64,000 nt of DNA from Solanum dulcamara (taxonomy: Eukaryota > Streptophyta > Magnoliopsida > Solanales > Solanaceae), in NCBI RefSeq assembly GCF_947179165.1, contig NC_077245.1, positions 44,656,786 to 44,720,785 on the forward strand. Direction: 5' to 3'. The translations under genes and the position numbers were made by a program. A model generated the notes under the pieces. It had not been told where the DNA came from. It ran no database searches and was given only the letters and a program-made list of their open reading frames with translations. Shown in pieces: positions 23,506 through 34,040 of the stretch. The first letter of the stretch is position 1, and each line of letters starts with the position of its first letter.

Positions 23506-26500
23506 TGATGATCAAAGCCATCTGCTGGAATATAAGAAGCATCAACACCATGGGTGCTTTGTAAAGACTTCAGAATTTTTTAAAAAAATGCATAATCTCT
23601 CCTTAATTGTCATTCCAAAACCTTTTATTGATAATTCTCAACTCAATTTTTTTAGAATGCAATTAGGCATGGATCATGCTGAATGCTACAACAATAGAAA
23701 AATTTGGATGTTTTGGAGCAATGAATATGTTTGTAACATTGTGGAATCAGATGAACAACATATAACCTCTGAACTGAAGCATATAGATTGTTATGAAAAG
23801 TTTATTATCTTTTGCATTTATGCTTAATGCAGGGATTACCTTAAGAGACCTCTATGGGATAGGCTCCTCCATTTTTCCAATCTTGATAGCCCATGGTGTA
23901 CCATTGGAGATTGCAATATTATTACTGCTATTGAAGAAAAGAAAGGGGGGCTTCTATATAATATGAACAAGAGCTTTGATTTCATCAGTGTCATTGAAGC
24001 TTGTGGCCTTATTGACTTGGGCTATAGTGGGCAACATTTCACTTAGTGTAACCAAAGATTAGAGGAAAAAAGAGTATGGAAGAGACTGGATAGAGCTATG
24101 GTAAATGACAAATGGCTGAAAACCATGCCTCAGACTACAATCACTCATCACCCTTTTGTGGGCTTAGACCACAGTCCACTTCTAATGAAAATAGTGGATA
24201 GATAAGATAAATTAGTAAGATATTTCAAATTTCTGCATTGTTGGATTGACCATGTACAGTTTATGGATACTGTTAAGAGGTGTTGGGACAGGGAAATATC
24301 AGAAAATCCTAGGTGGGTGCTACATCAAAAATGAAAAGACTCTCTAACACTCTTAGTGAATGGTCAAAAAGGGAATATGGAGACATTTTTGCTACTGTGA
24401 AAAAGTATGAGGAGAAGGAAAGAGTTCCTGAAGAGGAGGTTATTAACAATAACTTAGAGGGTAATATAACTAATCTTTACTCCATCAATGCTGAATACAT
24501 TAGGTATATAAAATTGGAGGAATCTATCCTCAAGCAGAAAACTTAACTTCAGTGGTTCAAGGAAGGGGATGCTAATTCTAAATACTTCCATGCACTTATG
24601 AGAGGAAGAAGGAGAAGACTTCGCATACATAAAATTTGTACAGATAATGAGGAATGGATTCAAGGTGAGAAAAACATAGGCATGACAGCTTGTGAACACT
24701 TTCAAAATATATTCACTCGCAGGAGAACAGGATTAAGGAAGATATTATTCAGGGTATTCTAAGGATGGTTATTCAGGACCAAAATCAGTCTCTTCAAAAT
24801 ATGCTTACTATTGAAGAGTTAAAACAGGTTGTCTTTTCTATGAAGCCCAACTTAGCTGCAGGACCTTATGGAATGGAGGGGAAATTCTTTCAAACTTGTT
24901 GGGATTTAATCAGTAAGGATCTTTTGGTTGCTATTCATTCTTTCTTTTGTGGCCATACCATGTCAAGATTCATGTCTCATGCCTGTCTGGTTCTTCTTAC
25001 CAAAGTTGATCTACCCAACAAACTCACTGAGTTTAGGCCCATCAGCCTAAGCTTCACCAATAAAATTATCTCAAAACTATTATCTCTCAGATTAGCTCCT
25101 ATTCTACCCAATCTCATTTCTGATAACCAATCAGGTTTTGTCAAAGGTAGAAGCATCTCTAAAAGTATTATGTTAGCCCAGGAAATCACTAATGGAATCA
25201 AAAAAACTAAGGAAGGAGACAATGTGGTTATCAAGTTGGATATGCCTAAGGCATATGAAAGAGTGGCTTGGTCCTTTACATGCCTTGTACCCAAAATAAT
25301 TAGATTTGGTGAATTATTCATTGATATGGTCTGGAGGATAATGAGTAATAATTGGTACTTTATAATTATCAATGGGACAAGATATGGTTTTTTTCACTCT
25401 ACTAGAGGACTCAAGCAAGGGGATCCCCTGCTCTTTTCATACTAAGTGCTGAAGTTTTGACAAAAATGTTGAATTCCCTTCATCAAAATCAGTTGTATTA
25501 GGGTTTCATATGGAGATAAGGGGTCCACGAGTCAATCATCTTAGCTTTGCTGATGATGTTATCATATTCACCTCAAGCACAAAGTCTTTTATTCAACTCA
25601 TCATGCAAGTTCTTGTTACTTATGAAGAGGTATCTGATCAGCTTATCAATAAAGAAAAAAGTTACTTTAAGGTTCCTTATAAGAATCCTATCAATATTAT
25701 AAGGATGATCAGATTAATCACTGGTTTCTCTCAAAAGGATAGCCCTATAACTTATCAGGGGTGTCCATTATATATTGGGGGTCAAAGGATTATTTATTAC
25801 TCAGAGTTGGTGTCAAAGGTGGCAAAAATAATTAGTGGATGACAGTCAAGAACACTGAGTTTCGGAGGCAAAGTGACTTTGGTTAAGCATGTTGTTCAGT
25901 CCATTCCTATTCATACACTGACTACTATTTCTCCCCCTAAGACTACTGCTAAGTATATAAAAGAATTTGACACCTGACTTCTTTTGGGGATGGGACAAGG
26001 ATAGGAAAAAGTATCACTGGACATCTTGAGAAATATTAAGTTATCCTTATGAAGAAGGTTGTATTGGTGTAAGAAAATTAAAGGATGAACAATAGTGGAC
26101 CTTCAGATCCAAAATTTCCTTATGGGGTTAGTTCTTAAGAGCCAAGTATTGTCAAAGAGCTAATCCTGTTAAAAAAATGGCACAATGGCCAATCACTTGT
26201 TTGGAAATATATGATGAAGAACAAGCAAGTTATGGAAGGTTGTATAATATGGAAAATTTATTCTAGCAGCAGCTTCTTTTGGTGGGATGACTGGCTAGGT
26301 GTTGGTGCCTTAGCAAACTATAAAACTGAAATATCTAGACCCAATAACATGAGATTTTCCCAGTTCTTGGTGAATGGAAATTAGAATGAAACCATGGTCA
26401 GGTATCATGCCCCTTCTCTAATGGTTCCAAAGATTCTTGAGCACAAGTTTCAATACCAAGAGGGAATGCTTGATGAAGCAGAGTGGAAACCAAATGCTAA

Positions 26501-27618
26501 TGGAAAGTTCACATGTTCCTCAGCCTGGGATATTATTAGACAAAAGAAGAACAAGAATAATCTCAATACCTTTATTTGGCACAGGAACATTCCTTTCAAA
26601 GTTTCATTCTTGCTTTGGAGAGCTCTTAGAAACAAACTACCTACCAATGATAAGTTAAGCCATTTTGGTTCTGAGCCTGTTGCATGTTCATGCTGTCTAA
26701 GACCTAGTTTAGACAGCAATGACCATAATTTTGTGACTAGCAACTTTTCCAATCACATATGGAGGTTCTTCTATGTTCAATTGGGACACATTCATACTCA
26801 CACTCCTATGAGAAATTACTGATGCACTGGTGGAATTTAGAAATAAAAAATGAGGTACATAAGCTCCTTATTCACTCCCTCCCAATCTTCATATGCTAGA
26901 GCTTATGAAAAAATAGGTGCTCATCAAAATATGGTGGTAAGCAGTCCAGTACTTCAAGAGTCAAATACTCTATCTTCAGGGACATCATTTCTATCCTTAA
27001 TACTACTTACACCTATCTAAAGAGAGATCTGAATACTAAAGTTGAAGCGTGTACTCATGAAATGAAAATTACATCAGTTGTTTGGTCCAAACCTCCTGCT
27101 AACATTTGCAAGCTTAATATTGATGGCAGTTCTTTGAAGATCCCAGGGAATATAGGTGGAGGGGGATCCTAAGGGATGATCAAGGTTCCCTGATTTTTGC
27201 TTTCATAATCCCTCTTGGATTTGGCACCAACAATCAATCAGAAGTGCAGGCAGCAACATATGGTTTACAGTGGTGTGTTAAACATGGGTACAAGCATATT
27301 ATCCTTGAAGTTGACTCTGAGCTCCTTACTAAATGGCTCAACCAAAGTAATGAACCTCCTTGGCATATCCAGCAGCACATCAGGGACTTGCAGAATCTCA
27401 TACAACAGTTAGATCTTTTTCAATGCAAACACATTTACAGGGAGGCTAATGAAATTGCAGCTTTATTTTCAAAATTGAGCCACAAGTCAGACATCCATCA
27501 ACACTTTTATTCTCAACATCAGCTACCAGTAATAGCAAGAGGAAGATATCTTTTGGACAAAATGGAAATGGTGAACTTTAGAATAAGAAAGTTAAAGAGA
27601 ATTAAGAAGCCTCGTTGA
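23505..27618 (+). pseudogene. LINE2 ORF2: endonuclease, RT, zf-RVT, RNase H
   Basis: Starts ATGATGATCAAAG at 23505 with the endonuclease IKAICWNIRS; WCTIGDCNII (about 23893) and LDHSPLLM (24170) are later endonuclease motifs. RT runs through 24765-25842 with NLAAGPYGMEG, FRPISL, QSGFVKGRSI, VIKLDMPKAYERVAW and the catalytic box FADDVIIF (25549-25570). A zf-RVT-like part lies at 26394-26822. A plant-type RNase H (RVT_3) ends the protein: KLNIDGS (about 27112), EVQAATYGLQW (27241) and ILEVDSELL (27300). Frames change several times. Confidence 0.85.
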
Positions 27619-28044
27619 TTACTTTACTTTATTTTCTTGTATTGTTTGATGTAGAATGACTCTATATCATTATGGTACCTATTAACCTTTTCAATTTGGC
27701 TATTCTTGCTTAAAGTTATAGCTCTCTTGAATAGGATTAGTTTTAGGTTTTGGATTTCTTTTCTTACTTTGTAAGGGGAGAGTTTCCCTCATTTATGCAT
27801 TTTCTAGAATCTTTGTATTGGAGGAGTCCTCTCTTAGGTGCTTAGTTTCTAAGTTTCTTTTGTAGTTATAGGGATAAGTTAGTCATCCTTAGTAGGAAGA
27901 CGAACTTATGAACCAACATAGGATTGGAGGTAAGGTTTTTATTTCCCCCTCCTTGTACTCTTATATTTTTGTTATCTATGTTAAGAAATGGGGTGTTGCT
28001 AAGCCCCTAACCCCTTAAAGGGCTGTTAAAATAATAATAAAAAA
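27619..28044 (+). other. LINE2 3' UTR and tail
   Basis: Non-coding; ends with a short inverted repeat CCCCTAACCCCTTAAAGGG (28004-28022) followed by the A-rich tail. The stem may be the reverse transcriptase recognition element, an inference from other LINEs. Confidence 0.6.
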
Positions 28045-29018
28045 AGTCTACCACGCAAGTGCCATGTTCGATCATGACTCCGATCCGGGCCACCCTAGCC
28101 CCTCGTGGGCCTTGCCATAAGCAGGATATTGGTATTACCCAGCAATCCCCCTCCCAACACCGACCTCATGCAGCATGTTGTTCTTGGGAATCGAACCCAT
28201 GACCTTGACTCTGATACCACTTGTAAGAGGGTCAACCCACGATGATCTAACCCCCTTCGGATGCCTAACACTTAGATTCAACCTTTCTTTCTTTTCCCTC
28301 AATCTCGTTTCACACTAAGCCAATGCCTACAAATACAAGCATGCACAAGAACAAGTCCCAAATTTGTATTAAGTTTATTTCACAAAGACGCACACAAATG
28401 TTTGCATTACAAAATTCAAATCTAAGCCAATCTGCTTGTGACTGGTCTGCTTGTGCCGATAAATAAGACACAACACCTAGTCCCATGCCTATTAAGTCAG
28501 TTGACATCCCTAACTGATAGGCCAATTTTTTAATTTTAAATAAATAAGTCTATCTACAATGCTGACAAAGTCAAAATGGCTACAAACTACCAAAACCGCC
28601 TAACTGTCCATGCATGTGTGAGGCACACGCTGGCAACCTTCAAATCTGGCGCTAATTCTTGCCTCTGGCCGCCCATCTTCGCGCCTGTCCACGTGTCTGC
28701 ACTGTGTCCAGGTTCTGCTTTGCACAACTTGTCATTGTCGTCCAGTCTCCTCAACCTTTGCTCTTTTTCCAACACTTAGCCCACGAACTTGTTTACCCAC
28801 GACCTTGCCACGATCATAGCCTTGCCTTGCCTTAGCTTTGCCCAGCCCTTGTCATTCCTTAGCCATGTCTTGCCTTGCATGCCTTAGCCATAACATTGCC
28901 AAGGTCTTGTGTCAATTGAACTTAATCTTGACTGATTGCATTGGGCCTTGACTAGGTTCATCATGTAAATCCCTAGCCAAGTCCGAGCCACTCGAACCAT
29001 CAAGCTGAGGGTCAAACA

Positions 29019-29754
29019 CCATCTTTTCGGTGACTACTTTCTCATATACAATTTGCATAGCACTGTGCCATCTTTCCGATGATTACTTTCTCATATTCGA
29101 TTTGCCTAGCACTGTGCATTTATTTGACTACTTCTCATAAATAATTTGCGTAGTACCGTGGATTTTTTTGAACTAGTTTCTTATATCTGAGTTGTATAGT
29201 ATCATGTGTCTTTTTGATGACTCCTCAAATTTGATTTGCGTAATTCTATGCATCTTTCCGATGACTCCTCAAATTTGATTTACCTAGGGTCGTGCCATCA
29301 TTTCGATCCTACCCATATATTTCTCTTTTTTAGTAGAGGCGTGTTGTCAATTCGACCTTAATCATATAATTCTCTTTCTCAGTAGGTTCATGCCATCATT
29401 TCGACCCTACTCATATAATTCTCTTTCTCAGTAGGGTCGTTCCATCATTCCAACCCTACCCATATAATGTTTTTTCCTTAGATTATGACTACTTTTAATC
29501 ATCAAATCTAATAATCTGACGCATGAACATGTTCCGATCAGTTTTACAGTGACTTTCTTGTTTAAGATCTACTCATGTCTTGATTTTGAGATGATCTATA
29601 TATATTTAATGCCATGTTTCGAGCACTTTCTAGCAACCATTGCATTGTTTCCGACAGATCTAAGTGTTCCTACAGTGTTTTCTTTCTATTTCAGATTTAC
29701 TTTTGCCAAAAAAGGAAAGGGTACTCAAATATTTGGTTTGGATTACAGTGATAT
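29019..29754 (+). repeat. Copia A internal part with degenerate tandem array, then RT start
   Basis: Bases 29019-29280 hold about six diverged units of 44-50 bp (core TACTTTCTCATAT..TTTGC.TAGCACTGTGC). Bases 29281-29470 hold three or four units with the core TAATTCTCTTTCTCAGTAGG. After about 29690 the copia RT frame reads IFGLDYSDI and is cut by LTR gamma. Confidence 0.6.
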
Positions 29755-32700
29755 TGTCACACCTCGGGAGGATACCCTAGACGTAACCGGCACACAGAAA
29801 CCATTTCTGACTCCCAAATGAACTACATAGCCTGATCAGACATTCGTTCATCCATTAAATCAGTGGAAGACTCAGAATAAAGAGAACATTTGGTGGGCAA
29901 CTCAAATCATCAATCTAACTCAAAGAATAAAGGCCATGGGCCAACAAATCAACTCCAATATTTGTCATTAAAAATACTTTGACAAGAATAATTCTAGGAA
30001 AGAAGTACTCAACCGACCCATCACTATCTAGTCTATGAAGCCTCTATCACTACTATCTAATTGGTGCCAATGAAATGTTCATGGCTACCTCAATCAAAAT
30101 AAAAAGGCTAAACTCAAAGCAAGAATAACATGAGAGGTGTCCTCCGAATGTAGGGAAGGACTCACCAATACGCTGAGTGTGAATAGATTCCCAATGATGC
30201 TCCTATTGACAATCTCTTAAACCCGTCTTTGCATCATGAAATGATGCAGGTCCAAATAGACGTCAGTACATGGAATGTACGAGTATGTAATATGGCAAAA
30301 TGAAACATATCTCAAGGAAGAGTAATGTTGGTTCAAATACCTCAATTCAGAAAGATAAGAGGGACTCGATTAAAGTGTCATAAGTCTAAAGTAAGAATAT
30401 AATTTTTAGATAAAGACCAATCATATACCATCCAATCCAGTCTAATCATGTATGATACAATTCAATTAAATCATTCAATCCCATTCAATCATATACCGTT
30501 AACTCGAAGTCAATCATATATCATCTAATCTAATCCAATCACATATCCAACCAAATCATGTACAATCCAATCATAATTTGTCTAACCCAATCCGATCATA
30601 TACCATCAACTCAACAATCAACTCAAAGGACTCAACTCAATAAATATGAAAATTAAACTATGCAATGTTTTACAATTCAACTCAAACATCTATAATCACA
30701 ATCAAAACCAATCATATCAAGTACAATCCATTCAATTGGAAGTTTCTCTAACCGACAACTATCACCATATGAGCGAGTGATAGTACAATAATTCGACGTT
30801 GTTACCACGTCCGTCCATACTTTGCCAGGGTATGAACGATCAACCAATCATGGATCCAATCCAACCAAGTCCTATAATGTCAGGACAATAAAATGGGAAA
30901 CATCCGACTTTAACGGTTCGATCCCATGGGAAGCATCTGACTTTAACGGTTCAATCCCCTCCTACGTTTGGCGACGTAGTTTATTGGTTCGAGTATGGAC
31001 TGTACTCTTACCCAATTCGGTGCTTGATACTCCTCCCAAGACTCAATATGCTCATATCTATCAAGTGAGTAAAATACTCAAAATACTCATTTAGTCTCAT
31101 TGGACTCTTTCAAATCAACTCATTTAGTCTCATTGGACCTTCTTTTAAATCGATTCATCTCAAATCATCAAACTCTTCTCTTTAAAATTTATACAATCTC
31201 AACTCAACCTCAAAAATTGATATTTTAAAATAAAAATGCTCAACTCATTTATACTCAAAATACTCAAGTTCAAAAATAATTAAAAGACTTCTCAAACTCA
31301 ACTCATGCTTAAACTCTTTTTAAATCATAGATGAAAATAATCATTCTTTAAAACTCAACATAGTGTATAAATAGTTTATGTAAAAATGCTCACAATTATT
31401 TATTTAAAACTCCTTCTCAAAAGATCATTTATTTTCAAAATGCTCATAAGACTCCAATCAAATCAAATTATGCAAGTCACATATCACATAATCACATTTG
31501 ACTCCAATCCACTTCATCACACAACATCCTCATCAACACAACCTCTTCATTCACATCATCGTCAAATATCATCATTCACATCATCATCAAACATCATCAT
31601 TGCATCATCATCAAATATCATCATTCATATCATCATCAAACATCATCATCACATCATCATCAAACATCTACTCCAAAATCTTTATTTAATTCTACATTCC
31701 ATTTATAGAAACAAAAGTGACATTCTAGCTCTACCAATGTTTCAATTCTTTTTATGCCATTCACATTCATAAATATTCTAATTCATTCTTTTCATTCCAA
31801 TCAACACATATACACAAACCATTCATCTCAAACTCAAAACAAATTATGACCAAAAAGAAATCTCATCTTAGGTGCACGTGAATGAATACATGAATCCATA
31901 CTCTCAACAAAACTCAACTTGAGAACACCATCAATACATATGAAGCTATATACAAAATTTCATTTGTAGTCAATGATATGAAATATAACTATTCAAGAAT
32001 TTAAGTCATGAAAATCGCCAATTAATTTCTAGTACATAAAAATATTCTAGAGTTTAGAAAATATTTTAAGAAAAATCTTCATAAAAGGTTCAAATCTTTC
32101 ACAACTTCTACCTAACACATCTATGGGCATATGGAAGAACTCAATACATATTTTAGGTTAGCCTTACATACCTTGCTTGAAGATCATCTCACCGGAAACC
32201 AAGACTTGACTTGAAGATCTTGAAGGCACTCTTTGTTGGAGAAGGATTTGGAGAAGAAGAGAGGGAAACTCTAGGGCTTTTTTTTGAGAGAGAGGGACTG
32301 GAAAAATGGTCCCAAAATGTCCAAGGATAGTGTATATATAATTTAGGGAAATACCCAAATTGCTCTTTCTCCAAAAATCTGGAAAACAGGCTAAAAATAC
32401 TCCTGGCGCGATAGTGGCGCGTCACGCCACTGCGGCGCCAAGTCAAATAGGCTTAAAACCTACACACCTGCTAGTGGCGCGTTGCGCCAAGGACTAAACT
32501 ACTGAGGCTATTTGATGGCGCGATAGTGGCGCGTCGCGCCCTTACAGTGCCAAGCCTAAGTTTTCTAGGTTCTGGGAAATAGGCTTAAAAACCCTGCACA
32601 TCTCCTAGTGGTGCGCCGCGCCAAGGACCAAACTACTGAGGCTTGTTCCTGGCACGATAGTGGCGCATCGCGCTACTGCGGCGCCAAGCCCAGGTTTCTA

Positions 32701-33105
32701 GCAGTTGTCACCCAGGCCTGAAATTTCTGCAGTACTAGTCCGTCTTAGGATAGTCATAACCTTTGACTACGAACTCCAAAATTTACAATCTTAGCGGCGT
32801 TGGAAAGAAAACTCAAATACCTTTAATTTGATAGGTGATGGGCCATCCAGTTCATCCTATTTTAGGAGATATGGTCATTTAAAGTTGACCCTTATACTAA
32901 CTCGTCCGAAAACTTAATCGATTGGAGTTCTTTGGACTCGACTTGGTGTTAGAGATCTCTTATGAACCCTAAACATATCTAACACACTTCAAATACTTAG
33001 AAATTAATCCTAACTCATGTGAAAAATTATGAGTCCTCCGATCCGAGTCTACACTCACGTGAAGAAATGTTCTAGTCTTTGCGAAAAAGATTCCGGGGTA
33101 TTATA
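29755..33105 (-). mobile_element. Solo LTR gamma (3351 bp) inside the copia A RT
   Basis: Starts TGTCACACCTCGG, ends CCGGGGTATTATA (the terminal CA mutated to TA), target GATAT at 29750-29754 and 33106-33110. Removal restores the copia RT frame DYSDIFSPMT. Reading minus: a GC-rich palindrome array (32692-32402), TATATATACAC (about 32341-32331), then CAAG|GTATGTAAG (32171-32165). A run of ATC/CAT triplets lies at 31550-31662. No coding region; Ty3/gypsy LTR likely. Confidence 0.88.
31505..31662. repeat. ATC/CAT triplet-rich low-complexity tract
   Basis: Imperfect CATCATCATCAAA repeats inside LTR gamma. Open frames over it are a by-product of the repeat. Confidence 0.7.
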
Positions 33106-33623
33106 GATATTTTCTCTCCCATGACTAAAATAGCATATGTCTACCTTTTATATCTATTGTTGTCGTTCACCTTTAAATCAGTTGGACATTAAGAATGTTT
33201 TTCTCCATGATGATCCCGAGGAAGAAGTCTATGAAGCAACCACCTGATATTGTTGCTCTGGGAGAGTCTGGTAGCTTTGTATGTCTATTGTGTAAGTCAC
33301 TCTATGGTCGAAAAACAGTTTCTCAAGCTTGGTTTGGAAAGTTCAACACTGCAATTCAGGAATTTATCACTCTGTGTTTTATCAACATTATGCATCAAAT
33401 CCAATATTTCATGAAAAGACCAAGCACATTGAGATTGACTGGCATTATGCATCAAATTCAATACTTTATGTGAAGACTAAGCACATTGAGTTTGAATGTC
33501 AATTTTGTGAAGTCGAGTAACCGACTTGCGGAGATCTCACCAAGGCCCTCATCGATCCTCATATTAATTACATTTGTAACAAGTTAGGCACATTTGACTT
33601 GTATGCACTAGCTTTAGGGGGAG
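33106..33623 (+). pseudogene. Copia A RT/RNase H remnant
   Basis: Continues the RT after LTR gamma: FSPMTKIAYV, QLDIKN.FLH, then jumps from the RT middle (WFGKFNTAIQEF) straight to RNase H-like FHEKTKHIEID, so most of the RT palm is deleted. The segment 33386-33442 is tandemly duplicated at 33443-33499. The frame ends near LTKALIDPHINYICNKLG, just before the polypurine tract TTAGGGGGAG (33614-33623). Confidence 0.78.
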
Positions 33624-33795
33624 CGTAAAAAAAGGAATATGTACATATAATCCTATTTAGAATAAGAATAGGAATAGAGCTAGTCAATAGTATCCTACTT
33701 GGTAAATGATTGTATTGTAGTATCTATAAATACGGTCTCTGTGTAATAATGTAGATACACAATTCAATAAAAAATTTCTCCTATATTTCTCACAA
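33624..33795 (+). repeat. Copia A 3' LTR (about 172 bp)
   Basis: Matches 12147-12212 plus 21455-21579. The start is damaged (CGTAAAA for TGTTAGA) and the end is CTCACA(A). The target copy AAGGA follows at 33796-33800. Confidence 0.82.
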
Positions 33796-34040
33796 AAGGA
33801 AAGAAGCCCCCAATAAATCCATTAATCAAAATTTAATATCTGACCATGCTTGTATAGAAGAACATCAATTTAAGGCATTTCCTACTGAATCACATATCAT
33901 TTAAAACATTGATTAGGAAATCCAAATTAACATGATCATATGTTTTCGATATCCAACTTGCAAATTATTCCAGGTGTCTTGTTTTTTTACTCTGATATCC
34001 ATGCACTTGTTATTGGGATTCAGGAAGGATGTAGTCTCGA
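33796..34040 (-). mobile_element. LINE3, upstream RT piece
   Basis: Read on the minus strand: NNKCMDIRVK, a KLDIE block, YDHVNWDFLINVLNDM, then ILINGFIGGFFPS ending at the copia A target. These are the RT palm motifs preceding the catalytic box that lies at about 12000 on the other side of copia A. Homology fades upstream of about 34040, so LINE3 is 5'-truncated or decayed there. Confidence 0.75.

Larger units (their letters stand above)
21836..28044 (+). mobile_element. LINE2: 5'-truncated L1-type LINE with RNase H
   Basis: Begins within ORF1 (KVQIDLTKDRPPHVWM segment) and ends in AATAATAATAAAAAA. The target AGTCTA is at 21830-21835 and 28045-28050. ORF1 ends at TAA 23503-23505, overlapping the ORF2 ATG; ORF2 runs to 27618. 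Several stops make it inactive. It differs from LINE1 by a C-terminal RNase H and by its 3' UTR (27619-28028). Confidence 0.85.
21751..29018. mobile_element. Composite insertion X in copia A, carrying LINE2
   Basis: The block starts TGTTAGG and ends GTCAAACA, with near-matching flanks CTATC (21746-21750) and CCATC (29019-29023). Outside LINE2 it leaves 21751-21835 and 28045-29018. At 28210-28226 the minus strand has GTGGTATCAGAGTC, a Met-tRNA-type PBS preceded by a TTACA LTR-like end, so X may be a short LTR or TRIM-like element on the minus strand. I could not pair its LTRs, so the class is open. Confidence 0.4.
12147..33795 (+). mobile_element. Copia A: Ty1/copia element, exploded by nested insertions
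   Basis: The 5' LTR is 12147-12212 plus 21455-21579 (split by LINE1), the Met-tRNA-type PBS TAGTATCGGACC is at 21580-21591, a remnant RT/RNase H is at 29690-29754 plus 33106-33623, and the 3' LTR is 33624-33795. The target AAGGA is at 12142-12146 and 33796-33800. Removing the element with one target copy reconnects the LINE3 frame across the site (GGFFPS), which proves the insertion point. Its own sequence is only about 2-2.5 kb of the 21.6-kb span. Confidence 0.85.

Noticed and set aside
28170..28226. tRNA gene or SINE head (GGTTCGATTCCC on minus)
   Set aside because: A B-box-like word is present but no A box at the right distance and no cloverleaf; the PBS reading is simpler.
29019..29470. 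CRISPR-like repeat spacing
   Set aside because: Units are contiguous and diverged, with no unique spacers, in a plant transposon.
31386..31772. 128-codon frame rich in His, Ser and Ile
   Set aside because: It is the translation of an ATC/CAT low-complexity tract inside solo LTR gamma; no domain.
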